Below are positions 1 to 6,685 of a DNA stretch of 7,244 nucleotides, piece after piece. The translations under genes and the position numbers were made by a program. Every line of letters starts with the position of its first letter. The stretch's first letter is position 1. Location of the stretch: positions 1 through 7,244 of the forward strand of contig JAFYFO010000131.1 of the NCBI GenBank assembly GCA_017543725.1. The letters are read 5' to 3'. The notes under the pieces are model-generated. The model was not told where the DNA came from, made no database searches, and worked only from the letters and a program-made list of their open reading frames with translations. The stretch is from Eubacterium sp. GTDB taxonomy: Bacteria > Bacillota > Clostridia > Oscillospirales > Acutalibacteraceae.

Positions 1-40
1 CTCGGGAATTTTAATAATTGATATTTCATATGGGTTCTGC

Positions 41-70
41 GCGCGGAGCGTCGAGGACGCCGCTCCCTAC
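41..70. repeat. GC-rich imperfect palindrome, possible dispersed intergenic repeat
   Basis: GGAG-CGTC (45-52), loop GAG, GACG (56-59), bulge CCG, CTCC (63-66), with GCGC on the outer left and CTAC on the outer right. The block is very GC-rich while the flanks are AT-rich, which is typical of small mobile or REP-like palindromes between genes. On the minus strand it reads TAGGGAGCGGCGTCC at its 5' side, a form I associate with repeats in Clostridia intergenic regions; this is recollection and was not searched. The rest of 1-149 holds only the hairpin at 123-148, and I see no gene there. Confidence 0.45.
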
Positions 71-122
71 AAAATATGTCTTAAAAAACACTTGCGCGGT
101 TATGCCCTTTCTCTACAGTCTG

Positions 123-148
123 AAAGGGTTGGCGATGCCAACCCTTTT
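123..148. terminator. Hairpin directly after the AGCS stop codon, probable terminator
   Basis: AAAGGGTTGGC (123-133), loop GAT, GCCAACCCTTT (137-147): a perfect 11-bp stem starting 2 nt past the symporter stop. In the minus direction the U-tract is only the TTT that closes the stem, then CAGACTG, so it is a weak Rho-independent signal for the symporter; in the plus direction it is followed by TATTATTT and looks better. It may serve mainly to protect the mRNA 3' end or terminate both ways. Confidence 0.65.
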
Positions 149-149
149 A

Positions 150-1670
150 TTATTTCATTTCTTCATCATCCGTCATAATATCCTCAATAAATTCTGCGTT
201 CATTTCGGGATATGCGGAGAGCATCGGCTCGATATCTGCGCCTTTTTTCCTGTCGAAATAATTCTTTGTTATTTTAACAACAAGTCCGCTCAGAGCGATA
301 AGGCAGATAAGGTTCGGAACAGCCATCAAGCCGTTGAAAGTGTCGTCAATCGCCCAGATTAAATCGGAATGAATAACCGATGAAGCGGCAATCAGAACAA
401 CATAGAGAACCTTAAAGCCTGTTACGATATACTTTCTTTTTTCCTCTTTAACCCAGTTGAAAACGAAATCAACCGCCTTTTCGCCGTAGTAAGACCATGC
501 AATAACGGTTGTGAAGGCAAAAAGCGGAAGAATTATTGAGAAAACCGCCGTGCCGAAACCGCCGAATGTTTTTGAAAACATTGTCATAGACATAACGCTG
601 TCTTCCTTATCAAGGGCAAGAGTTTTCAAATCAAAACTTGTTAGAAACATAAACGCTGTCAGCGTACAGATAACAAAACTATCAAAGAAAACTTCAAAAA
701 CGCCCCAGAGCCCCTGCTTAACAGGCTCCCTTGTTTCGGAAGCGGAATGGGCTATAACCGAAGAGCCGAGACCTGCTTCGTTTGAAAAAACACCCCTTGC
801 CATTCCCTTTTTGATAACCTGAGAGAAGGAATAGCCAAGGATTCCCCCGCCTGCTGCCTTGAAATTAAACGCTTTTGAAAATATGAGAGCGACTGCATTC
901 GGAATATTTTTAATATTGATAACTATTGCAATGAGCGCCATAACGATAAAGAGAAGCGACATAAACGGAACAAGCATTGAAGCAACCTTGCCAATTCTTT
1001 TAATACCGCCGATAATAACAACGGCTGTTACAACTGCAACGATAACGCCGACGACGAATCTGACTGTTTCACTGCTCTGAGAATTTGTTGCTCTTGCAAA
1101 CGCTTCCGAAAGAGTTCCGGAAATTTTATTGGTTTGAACTCCGCTCATACCGACAGCGGCAAACATACAGAAAACAGCCGCAATATAGCCGAGCCACTTC
1201 CATTTAAGTCCGTATGCGATATAATAAAACGCACCGCCCGAAAGATTGCCGTTTTTATCTTTTTTTCTGTAATACAATCCCAAAACATTTTCGCTGTAGT
1301 TTGTTACCATACCGAAAAACGCCGAAACCCACATCCAGAAAACCGCGCCGGGTCCGCCTGTCAGGATTGCGGAAACAACTCCGATAATGTTTCCCGTTCC
1401 GACAGTTCCCGAAATCGCTGTTGAAAACGCCTCAAACTGAGAAACACTCTGAAGTCTGCCGTCTTCGGATTTCTTTTTGCCAAATCCCCTGATTGTCGGA
1501 ACAATCGTTGTGCCAAGCGATTCTTTGAAATGAGTTATCTGCAGGGCTTTTGTTCTGACGGTTAAAAGAATTCCCGTTGCGAGAATCAGAATGATAACGG
1601 GCCAGCCCCAGACAATGCCGTTTATCGTATCGTTTATCCTTTCAAGCGTTTCTATGAATTTTTCAAACAT
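150..1670 (-). CDS. Alanine/glycine:cation symporter (AGCS family), Na+-coupled
   Basis: A 506-residue inner-membrane transporter that takes up small neutral amino acids (glycine, alanine) with Na+ or H+. Family signatures are SGTVGTGNI (87-95), GGPGAVFWMW (105-114), the TNYSENVLGLYYR segment (123-135) and RGVFSNEAGLGSS (292-304). About ten to eleven hydrophobic segments span the protein, e.g. near 22-37, 158-178, 205-223, 232-252, and several beyond 325; an acidic tail ends it. Length is normal for the family. The start at MFEKF is fixed by the strong Shine-Dalgarno site CGGGGAGGT (1677-1685), 6 nt from the ATG. The frame stays open 49 codons further upstream, but that stretch is the terminator and riboswitch and is not coding. 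The gene has its own promoter and leader and is separated from the fucosidase by a terminator. The glycine riboswitch strongly suggests glycine is a physiological substrate. Related to B. subtilis AlsT-type proteins; I give no symbol because the exact orthologue is unclear. Confidence 0.95.
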   Translation of the reverse strand: MFEKFIETLERINDTINGIVWGWPVIILILATGILLTVRTKALQITHFKESLGTTIVPTIRGFGKKKSEDGRLQSVSQFEAFSTAISGTVGTGNIIGVVSAILTGGPGAVFWMWVSAFFGMVTNYSENVLGLYYRKKDKNGNLSGGAFYYIAYGLKWKWLGYIAAVFCMFAAVGMSGVQTNKISGTLSEAFARATNSQSSETVRFVVGVIVAVVTAVVIIGGIKRIGKVASMLVPFMSLLFIVMALIAIVINIKNIPNAVALIFSKAFNFKAAGGGILGYSFSQVIKKGMARGVFSNEAGLGSSVIAHSASETREPVKQGLWGVFEVFFDSFVICTLTAFMFLTSFDLKTLALDKEDSVMSMTMFSKTFGGFGTAVFSIILPLFAFTTVIAWSYYGEKAVDFVFNWVKEEKRKYIVTGFKVLYVVLIAASSVIHSDLIWAIDDTFNGLMAVPNLICLIALSGLVVKITKNYFDRKKGADIEPMLSAYPEMNAEFIEDIMTDDEEMK

Positions 1671-1676
1671 TTCTTT

Positions 1677-1685
1677 ACCTCCCCG
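1677..1685 (-). promoter_or_regulatory. Shine-Dalgarno site that sets the AGCS start
   Basis: CGGGGAGGT on the minus strand, with AAAGAA between it and the ATG at 1668-1670. This spacing is near optimal and no comparable site precedes the upstream in-frame ATG at 1815-1817, which lies inside the second aptamer. The GGGG of this site is part of a 10-nt stretch complementary to the second aptamer's P1 5' strand. Confidence 0.85.
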
Positions 1686-1695
1686 GAGAAGTTCA

Positions 1696-1731
1696 GAAAA
1701 AAGAAAAAGTGTCGGCAAAGACTGCTGACAC
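1696..1731 (-). terminator. Intrinsic terminator of the riboswitch expression platform
   Basis: On the minus strand GTGTCAGCA (1731-1723), loop GTCTT, and TGCCGACAC (1717-1709) form an 8-of-9 bp stem with one A-C mismatch, followed by TTTTTCTTTTTT (1708-1697). It lies 32 nt after the second aptamer and about 26 nt before the symporter start codon, the expected place for a transcription-attenuating platform. Its 5' arm is also complementary to the linker between the aptamers (see findings), so it is probably conditional. Confidence 0.82.
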
Positions 1732-1762
1732 GCAAAAAAACATTTATTAAATGCTTTACTCT

Positions 1763-1917
1763 TCCCCGTCCTTTTGCCTGAGAGATTTACGAAATCGCTT
1801 GCACCTTCGGCACCCAAATTAATGGAATTCTCCGGGGGCTTGTCAGCAAACAGTCTTTTTTCCCGAGCGTTTTACGCCTTTGGCGCTGTGCGTTGCACAG
1901 TCCTTTCCTGAATGCTT
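1763..1917 (-). ncRNA. Tandem glycine riboswitch in the leader of the AGCS gene
   Basis: Two glycine aptamers are readable on the minus strand. The gene-proximal one (about 1763-1838) is canonical: GGAGA at the 5' side, GCCGAAGG (1804-1811), then CTCTCAGGCAAAAGGAC (1768-1784), with P1 formed by CCCC (1834-1837) and GGGG (1764-1767). The upstream one (about 1845-1917) is diverged but has the same order: GGAAAGG, a hairpin CTGTGC-AAC-GCACAG (1886-1900), GCCAAAGG (1877-1884), and CTCGGGAAAAAAGACTG (1851-1867), which is a variant of the conserved CTCAGGCAAAAGGACAG. Its P1 would pair AGCATTCAG (1908-1916) with CTGTTTGCT (1845-1853), 7 of 9 pairs. A short linker joins the two. This class binds glycine and is known upstream of glycine-cleavage operons and AGCS transporters. 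The match is by eye, not by covariance model, but the proximal aptamer is close to certain. Confidence 0.93.
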
Positions 1918-1943
1918 CACCCAATAATATTCACTTCGCAGGT

Positions 1944-1971
1944 ATTATATCATACTTTTTTAAAAATGCAA
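1944..1971 (-). promoter_or_regulatory. Sigma-A-type promoter for the riboswitch/AGCS transcript
   Basis: On the minus strand TTGCAT (1966-1971) is followed, after a 16-nt spacer, by a perfect TATAAT (1944-1949). The spacer ends in TGA, giving an extended -10 (TGATATAAT). Transcription would start near 1937, about 20 nt before the first P1 strand of the riboswitch, giving a leader of roughly 267 nt. Position relative to the riboswitch makes this the obvious promoter; no experimental start site is available. Confidence 0.78.
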
Positions 1972-2000
1972 TTATTTTTTTGTTTTTCACAATAATTTTA

Positions 2001-2042
2001 ATAAAACTCCCCGAAGCCTGAACGCCTTCGGGGAGGTTTTTT
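2001..2042. terminator. Bidirectional intrinsic terminator after the fucosidase gene
   Basis: CTCCCCGAAG (2007-2016) and CTTCGGGGAG (2026-2035) form a perfect 10-bp stem around a 9-nt loop. On the minus strand it begins a few bases after the fucosidase TAA and is followed by TTTTATT; on the plus strand it is followed by GTTTTTTATT. It ends the transporter/mannosidase/fucosidase transcript and insulates it from the downstream AGCS unit, which has its own promoter. Confidence 0.9.
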
Positions 2043-3420
2043 ATTCATAAAATCCTATTAAACTTAAATCGGGAACTGAGCGCGATTGGCGAATTATCAG
2101 CAGTGCGCCTATCGCCTCGCCTTTAAGTTTTATTATTTTTCTCATTCCGATAACCGTTCCCGCAAAGGCTTTTTTATACTTTCCGTTTGGTTTTAAAAGA
2201 TACAAATCAAACTTTTCAACTCTCTGGGATTTTTCTATGTTTTCACGGAGAACGCAATAACTCAGTTTTTTCGGAGAGTCGAATTTAAACTCGATATAAC
2301 CATCTTTTTTTTTGAGTTCGCCGAAATTCATTTCATAAACGGGATTTTCATTTATACTCTTAATCTTTTTGCCGAGATTCCTCAAAACCTTTGTTTCTTT
2401 TTTTGAGATAACTCCCATATCATTGGGAGGAACATTGAGAAGAAGAAAACTGTTGTTTCCGACTGAATTCAGATAGATATCAAACAGTTTTTTTGAACTC
2501 TTGACGCTTGATGCGTTTTCGCTGCTTGCAAACCATCCCTTTCTTATTGAAACATCAACTTCCGCAGGATACCAGGTTAAATATGCGTTTTTCGAAAGAA
2601 CTTTTCTTGAGCCCAAATCCTCGTCTTTTGAAGTTATTTTTAGCAGTCTTTCAGCGTCTGAGAGAGTTTGCTGAGAATTCTTTTCAATAGTTTCAGCCTT
2701 TGTTAAAAACTCGGGAACAACGCAGTATTCGCTCTCCCTTGCCTGTCCTGCTTCGTTTCCGACCCATCTGATATCGGGTCCGCAAATTGAGATGTTTGCC
2801 CCGGGTTGAAGAGTTCTGACTATTTTATAGTATCTTTCCCAGTCATAGTTGAAAGCCTTTGCCTCAGCGCCTTTTGCGCCGTCAAACCAAACCTCAAAAA
2901 TATCGCCGTAATTTGTCAGCAATTCGGTTAACTGACGGCAGAAGAAATCGTTATACCTCTCTGTTGCATATGTTTTTTCATGCATATCCCAGGGCGAAAG
3001 ATAAACTCCGAAATCAATCCCCTGCTTTTTACATTCATCGGAAACGAGTTTAACAAGGTCTTCGGCAAAAGCGCTTTTCATAATATTGAAATCGGTTGTT
3101 CCCGTGTTCCAGAGGCAAAAGCCGTCGTGATGCTTGCAGGTTAAAATAAGTCCGCTGGCGCCCGAAGCCTTAATCGACTTAACCCACTGTTCGGGCTGAA
3201 TCCGAACTATCCTGAAATCGTCGACGGTTTCAGTTCCGTTGCCCCATTCCCTTCCTGTTGAAGTGTTCATCCCGAAATGAACAAAGCAGTAGAAAGGCTT
3301 TTTTGCGTGGTTCAACTGTGAAGCAGTCGGCAAAACGGAAATATATCTTTCTACCTCCGCGCTGTTTAAATCGTATCCGTTATTTTTAGTTGTCCAGTTT
3401 TCATCAAGTTTCAGTTTCAT
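2041..3420 (-). CDS. Alpha-L-fucosidase, glycoside hydrolase family 29 (subfamily-B-like)
   Basis: A 459-residue retaining fucosidase that removes alpha-L-fucose from glycans. The catalytic barrel covers about residues 30-340: VHFGMNT (47-53), the sugar-binding KHHDGF (96-101), the nucleophile D180 in FEVWFDGAKG, and VGNEAG (220-225), whose E223 sits where the acid/base Glu of the alpha-1,3/1,4-specific subfamily B is found. YPAEVDVSIRKGWF (284-297) is another subfamily-B-like signature. The C-terminal 110 or so residues form the beta-sandwich; no extra carbohydrate-binding module is present. There is no signal peptide, so it is predicted cytoplasmic. The start is chosen from GAGGAAA 7 nt upstream (3428-3434). 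It follows the GH38 gene by 58 nt and is followed at once by a terminator, so it is probably the last gene of the transcript. A run of nine A residues lies in its coding strand at 2305-2313. GH29 is sure; the subfamily B assignment and alpha-1,3/1,4 preference are inferred from motifs. Confidence 0.94.
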   Translation of the reverse strand: MKLKLDENWTTKNNGYDLNSAEVERYISVLPTASQLNHAKKPFYCFVHFGMNTSTGREWGNGTETVDDFRIVRIQPEQWVKSIKASGASGLILTCKHHDGFCLWNTGTTDFNIMKSAFAEDLVKLVSDECKKQGIDFGVYLSPWDMHEKTYATERYNDFFCRQLTELLTNYGDIFEVWFDGAKGAEAKAFNYDWERYYKIVRTLQPGANISICGPDIRWVGNEAGQARESEYCVVPEFLTKAETIEKNSQQTLSDAERLLKITSKDEDLGSRKVLSKNAYLTWYPAEVDVSIRKGWFASSENASSVKSSKKLFDIYLNSVGNNSFLLLNVPPNDMGVISKKETKVLRNLGKKIKSINENPVYEMNFGELKKKDGYIEFKFDSPKKLSYCVLRENIEKSQRVEKFDLYLLKPNGKYKKAFAGTVIGMRKIIKLKGEAIGALLIIRQSRSVPDLSLIGFYE

Positions 3421-3437
3421 AATTTGCTTTCCTCATA

Positions 3438-3466
3438 GTTATGTGAGGGCAATGCCCGCACACAAC
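3438..3466 (-). other. Intercistronic hairpin between mannosidase and fucosidase genes
   Basis: Read as minus-strand RNA, GUUGUGUGCGGGC, loop AUU, GCCCUCACAUAAC pairs at 12 of 13 positions, counting one G-U, with one C-U mismatch. It is followed by TATGAGG, not by a U-tract, so it is not an intrinsic terminator. It lies 12 nt after the mannosidase stop and ends just 3 nt before the fucosidase Shine-Dalgarno sequence. A role in mRNA stability, processing or translation of the fucosidase gene is inferred only from position. Confidence 0.6.
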
Positions 3467-3478
3467 TATTAACGGTTA

Positions 3479-6400
3479 TTAATGTCCAACCGTATCAATT
3501 GTTCTTGTGACCGCTCTCTTTCCGCTTTGCTCAATGCGTTTTCCGTTTTTACCGTTATTGTTATGGCGGAAATAATCGTCTTTATCATTGATATTATGGC
3601 GCATTTTGGCGGTCAGATACCAATATTCTTCCTTGAGGTTTTTCCTGAAAGTGCAGGGTCTGTTATTCTCAACTTCATCATAGAGAGGAGAAACAAGCGA
3701 CGCGCCGCTGTCTTTAACCTCGCTTGCGGCAAGAATTATCAGTCCTTTCGGAAGAATAACCTCGCTGACTTTCTTAACATCAAGGGAAACAATCCAGTAA
3801 TATAGTTCTTTTGCAAAAAGGATTTTGCCGTTTTCATCAAGGGAATGGGTTGCCTCGAATCCGAGGTGGCCGTTTTTGATGAACGCAGTTTCTTTGAAAT
3901 CATATAAATCCCAGCCTGCAAAAGGTTTATCAACGGCGTTGATTTCTTTAACCACTTCTTTGCCGTCAACGGTGAAACTCAGTTTTTCATCATTTTCTGC
4001 AGCGCAGAGAAGCAAAAGTTTATTTGAATTTGATTTAATCGAAATTCTGTCGCCCGCGTTTGTTTTAAACGCCTTTGCTGAGAGTTTGAACTCTGCGCCG
4101 AAAACATCAATGGTTTTTGGAATAAGTTCTTTCGGAAGCGCTTTGTTTTCAAAGTTGAAATCAAGTTCAACGGGCGTTGATTTATTCGCTTCTGCCTTTA
4201 TTTCAGGTTCTTTAAGCGTAAATGCAAACGACTTTACTTCATATGGCTTGAAATCGCAGACGATGCAGCCGTTTTCAACTTTGGCTTCGCCTCTGTCTTC
4301 TTCACTTGCCCATATCTCTCTTGCGCTTTCAATTCCCGCGCCAAGTGTAAAGGTGAAGTCCTTTACTTCTTTATTTGTTCCTTCATTGAAACGAACAACA
4401 TATTCTTTTTCGCTTTTATGATGAGCCTTTTTGAGCGCGCGGATTATAACATCATTTGTGCTGACTTTTCCGAAGGAATAATCCGATTTGAGCGCGCCCT
4501 GATGTTTATCAAAAACAAGCGCAGTCATCGGCGAGGTGAAAAATCTCGCCTCAAGTTGAGTTTGCGCTCCGACTTCCCCTTTATGCGAGAAAATCGCATA
4601 TGAATATCTGTTGAGTCCCAAATCCATCATTGACTGCATTGAATCAATTCTGTAATTCTTCTTCGGGGTGTGGATTGCGGTTAAACGAAGAGTGTTATCG
4701 CTGTATTTATCCCAGCCGTATTTACATTCCGAAAGAACGGAAATTCCGAATTCGCCGCTTTCGTCCGTTATATCAGCCCATTTCTGAGCAGGAACTTCAA
4801 AGAGTTTTTCGCTCATATTTTCTCTTTGAATTGCGCCGAGACCAAGGTCAAAAGTTGCCTTTTTATTGCTTGCGGTAAGCGCAAAACGGTTTTTGCAGAG
4901 AGTTCTCATTGACTGCCATTCAATCTCGTTGAAAACTTCAACAGTTTTGCCGCCGTCGGTTAAGGAAATATATGTTTTAAACTCGCTCTTTTTATCTTTT
5001 TGCTTAACTTCAACAGCAACTCTTGCAGGTCCGTTTTCGGCAACCTTAACGGAAACGAGTTCGGGAATTCTGTCGGGCTCTTTGTTTGCCTCTTCATAAT
5101 TCATTTCCCAAGCGGGCCAATCCTTTGAGCCCGTGTATTTGAAAAGACCAAAAACAATCGGAGCGCTGAGAAGTTCTCTCTCATCGTCTTCTTTATCAAT
5201 AATTGAAGTTATGTTGCCCTTTGTGTTGAGCGAAACAATATATTTCTGATTTTCAAGGCTTCTTTCGGTTGCTTTGATATTTCCTTCGAGACGGCAGGGC
5301 TTATCCGACGGACGAACATCATAAACTCTGAGTCCGAGGGATTCAACCTCCGCAAGGAAAAGAATTTCCTTAACGCCGTTTACATCCGATATAATCTGGG
5401 ATTTAACCTCCCTGCCCTTATCGTTGAAAACGCGCGCATAGGGAGTTTCAATTCCTCTGAGTTTGATTATAACGGCGCCGTTTCGCTTTGCTTCAACAGA
5501 GTTTGAAACCAGAACGGGCGTTCCAAGGCAAAAATCGGATTTCATCAGTTTGCTCATTCCTGCAAGCGAGGCTTCTGTTTCGCCCGCAAACTGATTCATA
5601 CTCATAGCATAATCGTTCCAGGAGCGTCTATATGCTCTCTGAACGGAAGTTCCGGGAGTGTCGTCATGGAACTGGTGGGCGATAATTCGCTTCCAGGATT
5701 TTTCAAGAACGCTCTCGTTATATGTTGAAGCGCCGAAATACTCCGCCTCAACGCTTGCTCTTTCCGCAATATCCGCAAGTTCCTGCGCCCTTGCGTTCCA
5801 GCGCTTGCCGATTGCCCTTGAGGTATATCCGCCGACGCCGTGATTCTGCATAACGAGTTCGGTATCCCAACGGGGCATTTTATCCTTGACTTCCTGAGGA
5901 AGTTCATTTTCAATATCCCTGAAAATCTTATCGGCGCTCTCTGCAAGAACTTTAATCTCGGAGGAATCGTTTTTAGCAATTTCCTCTTCAACAAATTTAA
6001 CGCTTGCCTCTTCGGGTGAACCGCCCCTGTCGCCTATTCCGTGGAATAAATAAGTCCAGTTAAAGCCGTATTCCTCATTTTTCTTGAGTTTATCGAGAAC
6101 AAAATCCCAATCGCGGAGTTTTGTCAGAGTGAAATAGTAATCGTGCGGATTTGTGTTTGCCCAGATATAGTTTCCGTCAACGCCGTACCACTTTCCGATA
6201 TCAAAAGGAATTCCGTACGCTCCGCCCCAGCCGAGTTTCTGAGTTGTGAAGCCCATAAGATTAGAATGAAACATAATCGAAGGCAAAGCCCATCCGAAGC
6301 CGAAGCAATCGGGAAGGAAAATATCGCAGGAGCGCTTGCCGAAAGTTTCATAAAAATAAGTGTTTCCGATTAGAATATTTCTGAAAAGCGCTTCCGGTGA

Positions 6401-6685
6401 AGGACAGTTAACATCTCCGTTTTCAAATGCGGAGCCTGTTACAAACCATCTTCCCTCATCAACATATTTTTTGAGTTCTTCAAAAAGTTCGGGATAGTAT
6501 TCCTGCATCAGTTCATAACGATATGAACCCTCAAATGAAAACTTATATGTCGGATACTTCTTAAAAAGCGCAAAATTATCAACAAGGGTTTTATAAATAT
6601 AGGTGCTGACGGTTGTTTCAAAATCCCAGGACCATATTGTGTCGAGATGCGCTGTTGCGGCTGTGTAGACTCTTTTTTCACTCAT
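3479..6685 (-). CDS. Alpha-mannosidase, glycoside hydrolase family 38
   Basis: A 1068-residue retaining, zinc-dependent alpha-mannosidase that releases alpha-linked mannose from oligosaccharides. The GH38 catalytic domain occupies about residues 5-255: zinc ligands H13 and D15 in AHLDTIW, the ENGDVNCPSPEAL segment near 88-100, and the nucleophile D126 in LPDCFGFGWALP. The helical middle domain (about 270-365) carries HGVGGYTSR near 282-290 and the third zinc His, H340, in QFHDDTPGT. The remainder, about 390-1025, is the beta-sandwich region usual for the family. Length matches long GH38 enzymes. There is no signal peptide, so it should act in the cytoplasm on imported substrate. The start is supported by AGGCAGGT 7 nt upstream of the ATG (6693-6700). 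It lies between a GPH transporter and a GH29 fucosidase in one direction. The last 41 residues form a polar, Asn/Lys/Arg-rich tail that I cannot match to the fold. The family is sure; linkage specificity (alpha-1,2/1,3/1,6) is not readable. Confidence 0.95.
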   Translation of the reverse strand: MSEKRVYTAATAHLDTIWSWDFETTVSTYIYKTLVDNFALFKKYPTYKFSFEGSYRYELMQEYYPELFEELKKYVDEGRWFVTGSAFENGDVNCPSPEALFRNILIGNTYFYETFGKRSCDIFLPDCFGFGWALPSIMFHSNLMGFTTQKLGWGGAYGIPFDIGKWYGVDGNYIWANTNPHDYYFTLTKLRDWDFVLDKLKKNEEYGFNWTYLFHGIGDRGGSPEEASVKFVEEEIAKNDSSEIKVLAESADKIFRDIENELPQEVKDKMPRWDTELVMQNHGVGGYTSRAIGKRWNARAQELADIAERASVEAEYFGASTYNESVLEKSWKRIIAHQFHDDTPGTSVQRAYRRSWNDYAMSMNQFAGETEASLAGMSKLMKSDFCLGTPVLVSNSVEAKRNGAVIIKLRGIETPYARVFNDKGREVKSQIISDVNGVKEILFLAEVESLGLRVYDVRPSDKPCRLEGNIKATERSLENQKYIVSLNTKGNITSIIDKEDDERELLSAPIVFGLFKYTGSKDWPAWEMNYEEANKEPDRIPELVSVKVAENGPARVAVEVKQKDKKSEFKTYISLTDGGKTVEVFNEIEWQSMRTLCKNRFALTASNKKATFDLGLGAIQRENMSEKLFEVPAQKWADITDESGEFGISVLSECKYGWDKYSDNTLRLTAIHTPKKNYRIDSMQSMMDLGLNRYSYAIFSHKGEVGAQTQLEARFFTSPMTALVFDKHQGALKSDYSFGKVSTNDVIIRALKKAHHKSEKEYVVRFNEGTNKEVKDFTFTLGAGIESAREIWASEEDRGEAKVENGCIVCDFKPYEVKSFAFTLKEPEIKAEANKSTPVELDFNFENKALPKELIPKTIDVFGAEFKLSAKAFKTNAGDRISIKSNSNKLLLLCAAENDEKLSFTVDGKEVVKEINAVDKPFAGWDLYDFKETAFIKNGHLGFEATHSLDENGKILFAKELYYWIVSLDVKKVSEVILPKGLIILAASEVKDSGASLVSPLYDEVENNRPCTFRKNLKEEYWYLTAKMRHNINDKDDYFRHNNNGKNGKRIEQSGKRAVTRTIDTVGH

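Noticed and set aside
18..362. 114-codon plus-strand open frame at the left end
   Set aside because: It runs through the palindrome, the terminator hairpin and antisense to the symporter's C-terminus; no ribosome site or family resemblance.
511..1424. Three plus-strand open frames antisense to the symporter
   Set aside because: Shadows of a well-recognised AGCS gene; no domains and no Shine-Dalgarno sites.
1734..1753. Hairpin CATTTAATAAATG followed by seven T on the minus strand, just after the riboswitch
   Set aside because: The stem is only five weak, mostly A-U pairs, too unstable for a terminator; the stronger hairpin at 1709-1731 is the better candidate. At most a pause site.
3471..3493. 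Short inverted repeat AACGGT/ACCGTT around the mannosidase stop codon
   Set aside because: Six base pairs with a loop of about ten and no U-tract; too weak to call.
3825..4421. 198-codon plus-strand open frame inside the mannosidase gene
   Set aside because: It lies antisense to strong GH38 coding sequence, has Ser/Leu-rich composition typical of reverse-complement reading, and shows no recognisable domain.
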